DNA of 64,000 bases, taken from the NCBI GenBank assembly GCA_963773845.1, contig CAVZCU010000017.1, forward strand, positions 310,001-374,000, in the 5' to 3' direction. The position numbers were made by a program, and so were the translations under genes. The stretch is from SIAJ01 sp963773845. Lineage in GTDB: Bacteria > Planctomycetota > Planctomycetia > Gemmatales > Gemmataceae. Numbering within the stretch: position 1 is the stretch's first letter; each line of letters opens with the position of its first letter. Below, piece after piece: positions 40,245 through 52,419 of this stretch. A model generated the notes under the pieces. It made no database searches, was not told the origin of the DNA, and saw only the letters and a list, made by a program, of their open reading frames with translations.

Positions 40245-40431
40245 TGCTTCACATCGGTCGGGGCTTTTCTCGACCCGACATCCCAAGCGATATGATCGCC
40301 CAAATCCGCTTTCGTTGTTAACGTTCAAGTCGTTGTCTGCAAACGGGTTGAATTGTGGAACCCCTCGGTGACGGTTATACTTCACCACAAGACCGCAATC
40401 ACATCCGCCCAGCCGCTTTCGAGAATGATCC

Positions 40432-43047
40432 ATGTCACCCTCTTCGATCCGCCAACGCGTCTCGCTGCGTCTTTTGCAACTCGAATCGCGCGACGCTCCG
40501 GCGACGCTGATCGGTTCGAACAAAGTGACCTATCAAGACGCCGACGGCGACAATGTTGCCGTCACTCTTTCGAAGCCGCTGCTGACGTCGGCCAACGTGG
40601 ACACCATTTTCACCTTCGATACCGGCACGGTGGATGGCAACAACTCGACGCCGCAGCAATTGAAGGCGATCAATTTAACATCGCTGGGCCCTTCCGCGAC
40701 CGGAATGAACGTAACGACCGTCGCCACTCGAAGTGCTGTTCATGGCGGCGACGGTTTTGCGGCGCTGGGTCAACTCGAGGCGACCGGCATTGACCTGGGT
40801 CTGGTAACAATTGATGGCGACCTGGGACAGATTCACGCCGGCGATGCCACGACTGCGACGACCGGATTGGCGGCACTGTCCGCGCGTTCGATGGGTCGTT
40901 ACGGAATATCCACCGGCGCGACGAATCTCCAATCCATTGTGCAGGGAAAGCTCGGGACTCTGTCGATCAAGGGCGACGCCAAGGAGATTCTGTTTCAGGT
41001 AACAGGTGGCACGGACGGGCGGATCGGCGCTTTGACCATTGGCGGCTCGTTGATTGGGGGCAATGGAATTCTCAGCGGCGACATCGGTTCCACCGGAGCG
41101 ATGGGGCTTGTTCAAATCAAAGGAAACGTCGAGGGCGGCAGTGGACTCGACTCGGCCCGAATCGAAAGTGGCGGCGCAATCGCCGGCGTCACCATTGGCG
41201 GTTCGCTCCTCGCCGGCTCTGGTCAAGGCAGCGCTGTCATCAGTTCCACGGCCGCGATGGGCCCCGTCGTCATTGCCGGGAACGTACAAGGAAACGGCAA
41301 GTCCTCCGCACAGATTGAAAGCAATACCACGCTCGGCAACGTCACGATCGGCGGATCGCTCGTTGGGGGCGGGCTCGCGAGCGGCGTCATCAGTTCGAAC
41401 GGAGCGATGGGAGCCGTGCTGGTGAGGGGAGATGTCCTGGGCGGAAGCGGAGACGAATCGGGTGCAATCACCAGCGGTGGCACGCTGGCGGGAGTGACCG
41501 TCAATGGCTCGCTCGTAGGCGGCGCCGGCCAGGAAAGTGGACGAATCGCATCGACCGGTGCGATGGGCGCGGTGAAAGTCGTCGGCGACGTTCGCGGCGG
41601 GAGCCAAATTGATGCTGGCGAGATTGTTAGCGACGCGGCGATGGGATCAGTAACCATCGGCGGTTCGCTGGTCGGTGGTTCCAGTGTCCACAGCGGGTTC
41701 ATCTTTTCCGTCGGCGCCATGGGCGCCGTGCGGATCGTCGGCAATGTCCTCGGTGATTTCAGAAACTCTGCATTGATTCAGGTCGCCGGCACGTTGGCCA
41801 GCATCAACATTGGTGGCTCGTTAGTTGGCGGTGCGGGAGATTTTTCCGGCACCGTCCTTTCGGGAGCCGCGGGGACCGTGCACGTCGTTGGCAACATTCA
41901 GGGCGGCGGCGGAGATCAATCGGGAGTAATCCAAGCCAGCAAAATGGCTGGCGTCACGATCGGTGGTTCGTTGATCGGCGGGACCGGCCTTGACAGCGGC
42001 GAGGTCCGCTCGTTAGGCACGATGGGGGTTGTGCGAATCGCCGGCAACGTGCAGGGCGGCACCGGGATTGGCTCTGGACTGCTCATCAGCAGCGGAACCA
42101 TGACGAGTCTGACAATCGGCGGTTCGGTGATCGGTGGTGGTGATCGCGGCAGCGGCTTTGTCGAAGTCGATGCATCGGTGGGGCCGGTCAAGATTGCCGG
42201 CAAGGTGCAAGGCGGCGCTGGCACGGACAGCGGCGGAATCTTCATTCGCGGTTCATTGGCCAGTCTGACCCTGGGTGGCTCACTCATCGCCGGGACCGAG
42301 AGCCGTACGGGAGGCATTCGGTCGCTCGGGGCGATGGGGATGGTCAAGATCACGGGCGACCTCATCGGCGGCAGCGCTACCGGAACTTCGGATCTGGATT
42401 CCTCCGGGTACATTCAGGGCGAGCGCATCGCCAACTTGACCATTGGCGGCTCGCTCATCGCCGAGACGAACGCAACGACAGGGATCTTCACGAACAATGG
42501 CGCAATTCGGGTCGATGACAACATCGGGCTCATCTCGATCGGCAATATCATCGGCAACGCCACCAACCCGGCGGTCATCTCGGCTCGCGGCAGCGCCACG
42601 CCGACTACCACGACCGACGTGGCCATCGCCAGCCTCACGGTCAAGGGCCGGGTCGAGTTCGGCCAGATCCTTGCGGGTGTTGACGTGGATGGCGTTGCCG
42701 TCAATGCCGACGCACAGATCGGCGTCGTCACGGTCGGCGGCGACTGGATCGCGTCGAGCATGGCCGCTGGCGCCGTCCCGACCAACGCGTTCTTCGGCGA
42801 TGGCGACGATGCCAAGATGTCCGGCGCCGGAGTGAAGGACGACTCGCAGGCGTTTTCGAAGATTCAGAGCGTGTCCATCGGCGGCCAGGCACTGGGCACG
42901 CTCGTCGGCGCCGACTTCTTCGGCGTTGTCGCCGAGGTTGTTGGGTCGGTAAAGGTTGGTGGCACGCCCCTGACGTTAACCGCGGGCAAGAGCAATGACA
43001 CACTCGCGATCGGCATCACCGCGGATTTGCAAGTGAACGAGATTTGA
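40432..43047 (+). CDS. Large surface protein with about ten tandem beta-solenoid repeats
   Basis: The protein is 871 residues. The N-terminus (RQRVSLRLLQLESRDAPATL) has the RLxxLExRxxPA pattern common at the start of large planctomycete surface proteins, in place of an ordinary signal peptide. From about residue 200 to 690, units of about 50 residues repeat, each with an IGGSLVGG-type and a VxGxVxGG-type strand (ten IGGSL/VNGSL/LGGSL-like copies, 41040-42480). This predicts a Gly/Ser/Val-rich right-handed beta helix. No Cys occurs in the repeats. The frame is intact. An outer-surface structural or adhesive role is inferred. Confidence 0.68.
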   Translation: MSPSSIRQRVSLRLLQLESRDAPATLIGSNKVTYQDADGDNVAVTLSKPLLTSANVDTIFTFDTGTVDGNNSTPQQLKAINLTSLGPSATGMNVTTVATRSAVHGGDGFAALGQLEATGIDLGLVTIDGDLGQIHAGDATTATTGLAALSARSMGRYGISTGATNLQSIVQGKLGTLSIKGDAKEILFQVTGGTDGRIGALTIGGSLIGGNGILSGDIGSTGAMGLVQIKGNVEGGSGLDSARIESGGAIAGVTIGGSLLAGSGQGSAVISSTAAMGPVVIAGNVQGNGKSSAQIESNTTLGNVTIGGSLVGGGLASGVISSNGAMGAVLVRGDVLGGSGDESGAITSGGTLAGVTVNGSLVGGAGQESGRIASTGAMGAVKVVGDVRGGSQIDAGEIVSDAAMGSVTIGGSLVGGSSVHSGFIFSVGAMGAVRIVGNVLGDFRNSALIQVAGTLASINIGGSLVGGAGDFSGTVLSGAAGTVHVVGNIQGGGGDQSGVIQASKMAGVTIGGSLIGGTGLDSGEVRSLGTMGVVRIAGNVQGGTGIGSGLLISSGTMTSLTIGGSVIGGGDRGSGFVEVDASVGPVKIAGKVQGGAGTDSGGIFIRGSLASLTLGGSLIAGTESRTGGIRSLGAMGMVKITGDLIGGSATGTSDLDSSGYIQGERIANLTIGGSLIAETNATTGIFTNNGAIRVDDNIGLISIGNIIGNATNPAVISARGSATPTTTTDVAIASLTVKGRVEFGQILAGVDVDGVAVNADAQIGVVTVGGDWIASSMAAGAVPTNAFFGDGDDAKMSGAGVKDDSQAFSKIQSVSIGGQALGTLVGADFFGVVAEVVGSVKVGGTPLTLTAGKSNDTLAIGITADLQVNEI

Positions 43048-43122
43048 CGTTCTCGGATTCCAAGGTTGTCGATGCTGCCGGCTGAGCATGTCGGCGACGG
43101 CTCGCTTGATACGTTGTCCCTT

Positions 43123-43689
43123 ATGGTTGAAGAGACCCCCATTTCGCTGCTGGAGCGGCTTTGTCAGCAGCCGGACCAACAACTCTGGCAGCGTTTTGTG
43201 ATATTGTTCACACCCCTCTTATCGCGATGGGCCAATCGGCTCGGCGTCCCGACCGCGGACATTGAAGACCTGCTGCAAGACGTTTACACGGTCCTCTTTC
43301 TCAAGCTGCCGGCGTTTCGCTACGACCCGGCCAAAAGCTTTCGGGCTTGGCTCTGGACCGTTTTTCATCATCAGACCATTGCCTGGCGACGGAAACAGTC
43401 GCGCGCATTTCCTCTGTCCGTGCAGCAACTGGAAGAGCTGGCGTCGCCGGACAGCGTGGCCGAAGCCAGTGAGACCGAATATCGTCAGGCCCTGACCGAC
43501 CGGGCATTGCAGATTATCCAAACCGACTTTCCCGAACAAACCTGGCGGATCTTCTGGCGAGTTGCAATCGATGGTCGATCGGGCGTCGATGTCGCCAAGG
43601 AGTTCGGTGTGACGCCCAATGCGGTTTACCTGGCACGGGGGCGGATTCTGGCTCGCTTGCGTGAAGAATTGGCCGATCTGGACCATTGA
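43123..43689 (+). CDS. ECF-type RNA polymerase sigma factor, intact
   Basis: The protein is 188 residues. Region 2: LWQRFVILFTPLLSRWANRL, ADIEDLLQDVYTVLFLKLPA and AWLWTVFHHQTIAWRRKQ. Region 4: WRIFWRVAIDGRSGVDVAKE and VTPNAVYLARGRILARLREE. It lies 82 bp upstream of a kinase gene, the planctomycete pattern in which the kinase controls its neighbouring sigma factor. ATG 43123 is used; an in-frame ATG at 43066 would add 19 residues. Unlike the sigma gene at 18714 it has no frame change, while its partner kinase is badly broken. Confidence 0.85.
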   Translation: MVEETPISLLERLCQQPDQQLWQRFVILFTPLLSRWANRLGVPTADIEDLLQDVYTVLFLKLPAFRYDPAKSFRAWLWTVFHHQTIAWRRKQSRAFPLSVQQLEELASPDSVAEASETEYRQALTDRALQIIQTDFPEQTWRIFWRVAIDGRSGVDVAKEFGVTPNAVYLARGRILARLREELADLDH

Positions 43690-43771
43690 GCCAATTTTCG
43701 CGACAGGTTCTGGCGACTTGCTCTCTACTTATTCATGTCGGGCAAACTCGCATTCATTTGGAAGGCTCGCC

Positions 43772-47485
<3,714 letters not shown>

Positions 47486-47497
47486 ATCGTCGTCGGC

Positions 47498-48082
47498 TCA
47501 ACTCCAGAGTCGGCGGGCCTCGTCGATGGTCGCGGCCGTCTTCAATCCCTGCAAGATTTGATTCAACGCATCCGCATCCTGAATGGCCCGGACCTCCGGC
47601 ATGAGCTGCATGGCAGCAGCACCGAATCGAATTTCCAAAGCGGTCTGAATGCCGTTGAGTGTTGCTTCCAATCGCCCCTCTTCCTTGCCGATCGCCCGCC
47701 CCTTCTCCAATCCCTTCTCTATTCCCTTCTCGATTCCGCTCTCCATCCCCTTCTCAATTCCAATTCGCTCCACGCTTGTCAGGTACGGCATATTCTTCAC
47801 CTTTTTGATGCGTTCGATCTCTTTCCAGACTATTCTCTCGGCTTCCAGCGGCAGCCGCAATAGCCAGTCGATCACTCGGAATAGCCGGCGACTTTTTCGG
47901 CGTCGTATCCCCGCCGGTAAAGCCCCTTGAGCAGGCGAATTTTCCAAGCACTTCTCGCCGGATCATCGCGACGTGTCTGTTGCGTTTTGAGATGTGCCAG
48001 CGTTATGATCGCAAATGGATTCGGGTCCCGACTCGAACCAATGTTCAATGGCCTCCTTCCACGGGCTGTCGTAATCGTCCAC
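47498..48082 (-). pseudogene. Rpn-type (PD-(D/E)XK-like) protein gene with internal deletion
   Basis: The start VDDYDSPWKEAIEHWFE matches the N-terminus of a common cytosolic family with Rpn/YhgA-like nuclease features, as recalled. It jumps at about 48030 straight to the C-terminal part NPFAIITLAHLKTQQTRRDD, then YRRGYDAEKVAGY, FRVIDWLLRLP, PYLTSVERIGIEKG and an EKG(I/L/M) repeat (about residues 65-90 of the last open frame). Roughly 130-150 codons of the core, including the nuclease site, are missing and at least two frame changes remain. Only 47498-47947 is open. Rpn proteins are linked to recombination; this copy is dead. Confidence 0.6.
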
Positions 48083-48151
48083 GGCTACTCTCAAAACTGG
48101 GATTTTGCTAACCTTGATCTACGAAGTTCTTGCAACGCACCTGGCGATTTC

Positions 48152-48442
48152 ATGCCCACTGTCACCCTCGCTCCCGCCCTCGCTCGCTGGCTTTCCCCAG
48201 AGGGTCAATCGCGCGGCGAAGTCCGCGTCACTGTCGCGGGCGATACAGTTGGCAAAGTCCTCAATGAAGTCTTTGTTCAGTATCCCATTCTTCGCGGCTA
48301 TGTGGTTGACGAACGCGGCGCTTTGCGTCACCATGTCGTGGCGTTCGTCGACAACGAGCCAGTCCGCGACAAACAAGCGCTTTTACAACTCGTGCCACCG
48401 GACGGCGAAGTCTACATCTTTCAGGCACTATCCGGAGGCTGA
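48152..48442 (+). CDS. MoaD/ThiS-like ubiquitin-fold sulfur carrier
   Basis: The protein is 96 residues, starting MPTVTLAPALARWLSPEGQS. The beta-grasp pattern (VRVTVAGDTVGKVLNEVFVQ, YPILRGYVVDERGALRHHVV, AFVDNEPV) ends in ALSGG, the di-glycine tail that is adenylated and thiocarboxylated in MoaD/ThiS proteins. Its stop is 5 bp before the BNR-repeat gene, so the two are surely co-transcribed. No molybdopterin or thiamine genes are near, so it is probably a dedicated carrier. The substrate of the sulfur is unknown. Confidence 0.72.
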   Translation: MPTVTLAPALARWLSPEGQSRGEVRVTVAGDTVGKVLNEVFVQYPILRGYVVDERGALRHHVVAFVDNEPVRDKQALLQLVPPDGEVYIFQALSGG

Positions 48443-48447
48443 CGCTC

Positions 48448-49548
48448 ATGGCCGACACTCTGTTGGTTTCCACCACCAAGGGATTGTTTGCATTCGAACG
48501 CCATGCGAGTGCCTGGAAGCTCGCACGCACATCGTTTTTGGGTGAAAAGGTCAGCCTGACGTTGCCCGACCATCGCGATGGCAGCTGGTACGCGGCGATG
48601 AATCTCGGCCATTTCGGAGTGAAGTTGAAATTCTCCCCGGACCGGGGCGAGACGTGGGAAGATCGGGCCGCCCCCGCATATCCCGAAGGCGAAACGTTTG
48701 CCAGTTTCGACGGCAAAGCGCCCCAGCCAGCGACGATGAAAGGAATCTGGGCACTCGAGTGTCAGGGCACGGAAGAGCCCGGGCATCTGTGGGCCGGCAC
48801 CGCTCCGGGCGGACTGTTCCGCTCCGAAGACGGCGGCAAAAGCTGGGACCTCGTCCGCGGCTTGTGGGATCGGCCGCAGCGATCGAAGTGGTTCGGCGGC
48901 GGAACGGAATTTCCAGCGCTGCATTCCATCTGTGTCGATCCACGCGATCCAAGGACTATTCGAGTCGCGGTCTCGTGCGGCGGAGTCGCCAAATCGAGCG
49001 ACGATGGCCGAACCTGGGAATCCACCGCGGACGGGATGTTCGCCCTATTCATGCCGCCCGAATTGCAACGCGATCCCGACATCCAGGATCCGCACCAGAT
49101 GGTGCAGTGTCCGGGTCAGCCCGATCATTTGTGGGTGCAACATCACAACGGCGTTTTCCGAACGACCGACGGCGGCGTGAAATGGGAAGAAGTGCCGGAC
49201 ATCAAACCTTCGGTCTTCGGGTTCGGCGTCGCCGTTCACCCCCGCGATGGCAACACCGCCTGGTTCGTTCCCGCCATCAAAGATGAACGGCGAATCCCCG
49301 TGGATGGCAAATTGGTCGTCACGCGGACTCGCGACGGCGGCAAGTCGTTCGACGTGCTAACGAACGGGTTGCCCCAGGAAAACGCTTACGATTTGGTCTA
49401 TCGGCATGCGCTGGCGATCGATGGCAGCGGCGATCGGCTGGCAATGGGATCGACTACGGGCGGTCTGTGGGTCACCGACAACCAGGGCGATCATTGGACC
49501 GAACTCTCAGCGCACTTGCCGCCGATCCACGCGGTCCGATTTGCGTGA
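48448..49548 (+). CDS. BNR/Asp-box repeat beta-propeller protein (sialidase fold)
   Basis: The protein is 366 residues with no signal peptide (MADTLLVSTTKGLFAFERHA). Asp-box motifs recur: SPDRGETW, SEDGGKSW, SSDDGRTW, TTDGGVKW and TRDGGKSF, each marking a propeller blade. WVTDNQGDHWTELS closes the propeller. The sialidase catalytic Arg triad is not evident, so enzymatic activity is doubtful. Coupling to the MoaD-like carrier suggests a shared cytosolic task. I recall this gene pair in other bacteria, without known function. Confidence 0.7.
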   Translation: MADTLLVSTTKGLFAFERHASAWKLARTSFLGEKVSLTLPDHRDGSWYAAMNLGHFGVKLKFSPDRGETWEDRAAPAYPEGETFASFDGKAPQPATMKGIWALECQGTEEPGHLWAGTAPGGLFRSEDGGKSWDLVRGLWDRPQRSKWFGGGTEFPALHSICVDPRDPRTIRVAVSCGGVAKSSDDGRTWESTADGMFALFMPPELQRDPDIQDPHQMVQCPGQPDHLWVQHHNGVFRTTDGGVKWEEVPDIKPSVFGFGVAVHPRDGNTAWFVPAIKDERRIPVDGKLVVTRTRDGGKSFDVLTNGLPQENAYDLVYRHALAIDGSGDRLAMGSTTGGLWVTDNQGDHWTELSAHLPPIHAVRFA

Positions 49549-49579
49549 TTTCAGTTCGTGAAGCGGCTTGGGAAGTCAC

Positions 49580-50359
49580 TCACTTCGACAAGACCTTGAT
49601 CTCGATCTTGCGGAAGTCGATCGGATGGCTTTCCGATTGCAGGGAAATGTACCCTTCATCCAGCAACAGATTCTCCCCGTGGATTAACTTCTTCGCGTCG
49701 GCATCGCGGGGGTCGAGCTGCGGCTTCTCGTATTCCAGCACCATTTCGCCATTGATGAAGTGCTTGACCTTTCCCGAGCCGTGCACCTCGACTTCGGCCA
49801 TGACCCACTGGTCGCCGTGAAACGTCTTCGATTTCGACGAGTTGCAGTGCTGCGTGATGAGTTTTCCGCCCATGACGATGTTGGTGCCCGGCGAACAGAC
49901 ATTGAGATTAGTCCGCCGGTCTTTGCCGTTGCCGCCCAGGAGCTGCGCTTCGATCGAGACGGGGAACTCCTGATCCTTGCGCATCGACTTTGGGTCCTGG
50001 CAGTGAAACATGATGCCGCTATTGCGATATGCCCACCCCGGCCCGCCCTTGCACTGCTCGCCGACAAAGCGGTATTCGACCCGGATGACATAATGCGAGA
50101 ACTTGTCCTTGTAAAAGAGATGCCCAAATCGTTTGTCGAATGAATCGTACTTGTCGTAGCGAACCTTGATCAGGCCATCCTCAACGCGAAACGTATTGCC
50201 GAAATTCTCGCCGAATGCGTAGCCGGTGATCTTCGGCGACCAGCCGTCGAGATTCTTGGCGTTGAAGAGCGACTTCCACTCACCGCGGTCGTCGGCACTC
50301 AGCAGGCCGACCGACACGAACATCAGCAGAATTGCCAAGAGAAAACTGGCGTGACGCAT
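49580..50359 (-). CDS. Secreted DUF1080 (3-keto-disaccharide hydrolase-like) protein
   Basis: The protein is 259 residues. A signal peptide (MRHASFLLAILLMFVSVGLL) is followed by WKSLFNAKNLDGWSPK, the DUF1080 start, then FRVEDGLIKVRYDK, YVIRVEYRFVGEQ, YRNSGIMFHCQDPKS, WVMAEVEVHGSGKVKHFING and GYISLQSESHPIDFRKIEI. This concanavalin-like jelly roll is very abundant in planctomycetes; some members hydrolyse 3-keto-glycosides. The ATG at 50357-50359 has GAGGAG upstream. The frame is intact. Confidence 0.82.
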   Translation of the reverse strand: MRHASFLLAILLMFVSVGLLSADDRGEWKSLFNAKNLDGWSPKITGYAFGENFGNTFRVEDGLIKVRYDKYDSFDKRFGHLFYKDKFSHYVIRVEYRFVGEQCKGGPGWAYRNSGIMFHCQDPKSMRKDQEFPVSIEAQLLGGNGKDRRTNLNVCSPGTNIVMGGKLITQHCNSSKSKTFHGDQWVMAEVEVHGSGKVKHFINGEMVLEYEKPQLDPRDADAKKLIHGENLLLDEGYISLQSESHPIDFRKIEIKVLSK

Positions 50360-50510
50360 GATGTACTCCTCGTCGATGGGGCCAGCATAGCGTTCGCGGC
50401 GACGGATGTCGATCTTCCTGACAGAATGCTTGAAGCGCCAGCCGGCGGGAGCAAGAAAATGTTTCGCGATCGACGCTTTGCCGACCATAATGGAAATAGG
50501 AGGTGTCGCC

Positions 50511-51014
50511 ATGCTCTTGCAAGAAGGTTACAACTTCAAGCGCGAAGTGCTGGAAGACCCCGGCACGGTGCTGGTCGATTTCTGGGCCCCGTGGTGCGGG
50601 CCATGCCGGGCGCTGGAGCCGGCCGTCCATGCCATTGCTCGCGATTACAAAGTCTGCCAGATCAATATCGACAACAACTCGAGCCTGGCGGCACGGTACC
50701 AGGTGAATGCAGTGCCAACGCTGCTGGTATTCAAAGGCGGCCAGGTGAAGAAGCGAATCCAGGGAGCAGTGCCGGAGGCGCATTTCGCGCGGAGCTGGAT
50801 CGAGCCAATACTGGGATGTAGGCTGCTCAAACAACTTTCGGCGGCGATACCGACGAACGATTGTCGCGTCGGACGGGGCCGACGATTGCCCGACGAATGG
50901 CAGGAAACCAATCGGTCTGGATCCAGTTCATGTCATCAAACGGTACGACTCGGCGCGTCGTCCATCCGGCTTGGCGCAGCAGTTCATCGATCTTTGTGCC
51001 AGCAATTGCATTAG
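50511..51014 (+). CDS. Thioredoxin-family protein with suspect C-terminal extension
   Basis: LVDFWAPWCGPCRALEPAVH holds the CGPC redox site and NAVPTLLVFKGGQVKKRIQG the cis-Pro loop, so the first 103 residues are a complete cytosolic thioredoxin. AGGAGGTG precedes ATG 50511. The frame then runs about 65 residues further, antisense to the receiver gene at 50827-51303, with unlikely Arg/Cys/Ser-rich sequence. A TAG at 50819-50821 in another frame follows IEPILG, so a one-base indel has probably removed the real stop near 50821. Confidence 0.78.
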   Translation: MLLQEGYNFKREVLEDPGTVLVDFWAPWCGPCRALEPAVHAIARDYKVCQINIDNNSSLAARYQVNAVPTLLVFKGGQVKKRIQGAVPEAHFARSWIEPILGCRLLKQLSAAIPTNDCRVGRGRRLPDEWQETNRSGSSSCHQTVRLGASSIRLGAAVHRSLCQQLH

Positions 51015-51303
51015 TCGTGTGGATCACGACCGGACAAACTGGCAAACGCGACGCCAGGAACTCCGCAACGTGACAGCCGCTGCCCGGATCGACGGGACGA
51101 CCATCGGGCCCTGGTTTCAGCTCAAGGTCGTTGTCCAATGCGATTACCAATGTTTCGTCGAGATTCCTTTCCAAGAACCGGATCATCTCGCAAGAGTCAT
51201 CGAAGAAATGGGCTTCGTACATGTAGAACCGGTCGGCGAGGCACGCGCGCATGATCGCTTGGCGGTCGAGATTGTCTTCGAGAATAGCGATTTTCATAGC
51301 CAT
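50827..51303 (-). CDS. Receiver-like (CheY-fold) single-domain protein
   Basis: The protein is about 158 residues. MKIAILEDNLDRQAIM has the acidic pair ED, ETLVIALDNDLEL places an Asp where receivers are phosphorylated, and CPVVIHTTNAIAG holds the Thr of the signalling switch. The usual Lys near the C-terminal loop is not clear. The segment between the Asp and the Thr is longer than in CheY (KPGPDGRPVDPGSGCHVAEF). It starts 12 bp after the WD40 gene stop, so the two form an operon. No kinase is adjacent. A response-regulator role is inferred. Confidence 0.58.
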   Translation of the reverse strand: MAMKIAILEDNLDRQAIMRACLADRFYMYEAHFFDDSCEMIRFLERNLDETLVIALDNDLELKPGPDGRPVDPGSGCHVAEFLASRLPVCPVVIHTTNAIAGTKIDELLRQAGWTTRRVVPFDDMNWIQTDWFPAIRRAIVGPVRRDNRSSVSPPKVV

Positions 51304-51315
51304 GCGCACTTCAGT

Positions 51316-52338
51316 TCACCTTCCGTCCAACTGGCGTGGCATCGGCAGCCTCCACGTCGTGTCTCTCAGGTCCCATACCTTCACCGTCTTGTCCCAGCTT
51401 CCGGCGGCGAGCAGATCGACTTTCGGCGCGAAGGCCAACGACAGCACTTCGCCCGTGTGCTTGAGCGTCGATTGAACTTTCCAGGTCTCTGTATTCCACA
51501 GTCGCACGCTGCCCGGGCGGTTCCAGTCGCCATCGCCGCTGGCGAGGATGGTGCCATCGTGATTGAATGCGATCGCCCAGACATCGCCGGCGTGGCCTTC
51601 CAACGTCTTGGTCTCATTCATGCCGATTGCGTCCCAGATTTGGACCTTCCCGTAGCGTGTGCCGGCCGCGAGGTATTTGCCATCGGGCGAGAAGGCCACG
51701 GAGCGCAGCTCGCCAGCATTCGGCTTGAGCGTCGCTTTCGGCTTGCGTTCGGGAGCATCCCACAAGCGCACCGTGTTGTCCGAACTGGCCGATGCGAGCG
51801 TTTCGGTATCGGGGGAGAATGCCAGGGCGTTGACCCACGATTTGTGCCCCCGCAATACCGCGATCGGTCTGCCGTAGAGCGGCTCCCACAACCGGATGTC
51901 GCCGTCCATTCCGCCGGTCGCCAGCGTCAAGTTGTCGAGGCTGAAGGCCACTGCCAGCACTGCCCCGCGATGCGCCTTCAAGACCTGTCGCGTTTCGCCC
52001 GTTTCAGGATCCCAGACGCGGACTGTTCCGTCGTAACTCGCCGTCGCGATGAAGCGGCCGTCGCGGCTGACGGCCACCGCGGCGATTCGGTCCGTATGTC
52101 CCTTGAGCGTCTTGGCCTTGCCCGTGTCCAGGTTCCAGATTTTCGCCGTGTGGTCGGCGCTCCCGGTCACGAGCGCCTTCCCATCCGCAAAGAATGCGAC
52201 GCCGCCAACCCAGCCGCTGTGGCCTTTGATGGTGAGCACTTCGCCGGCGGAGGCCGTGAACGGGATGAGGAGAACGCCGCAAGAGATGAATTTAGTCACG
52301 GAAGAAACCATCAAAGGTGCGAATCGTGGTTGGCTCAA
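51316..52338 (-). CDS. Secreted seven-bladed WD40 propeller
   Basis: The protein is 340 residues. The N-terminus (VTKFISCGVLLIPFTASAGE) looks like a signal peptide. Seven WD repeats follow, each with GH...W.V.A.AFSPDG...LASAS.D.TVRLWD-type pattern, for example KGHTDRIAAVAVSRDGRFIA and RGHKSWVNALAFSPDTETLA. WD40 propellers hold proteins together; no other domain is present. It is first in an operon with the receiver-like gene. An extracytoplasmic location with a cytosolic partner is odd, unless the N-terminus is not cleaved. Confidence 0.78.
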   Translation of the reverse strand: MSQPRFAPLMVSSVTKFISCGVLLIPFTASAGEVLTIKGHSGWVGGVAFFADGKALVTGSADHTAKIWNLDTGKAKTLKGHTDRIAAVAVSRDGRFIATASYDGTVRVWDPETGETRQVLKAHRGAVLAVAFSLDNLTLATGGMDGDIRLWEPLYGRPIAVLRGHKSWVNALAFSPDTETLASASSDNTVRLWDAPERKPKATLKPNAGELRSVAFSPDGKYLAAGTRYGKVQIWDAIGMNETKTLEGHAGDVWAIAFNHDGTILASGDGDWNRPGSVRLWNTETWKVQSTLKHTGEVLSLAFAPKVDLLAAGSWDKTVKVWDLRDTTWRLPMPRQLDGR

Positions 52339-52419
52339 TTATCGTACTGGAAGCGAGCTTGGTTGCACGAACACATTGAGTGCTTGCCGGCCAACTCTCG
52401 ATGAGTTACCTTCAATACC

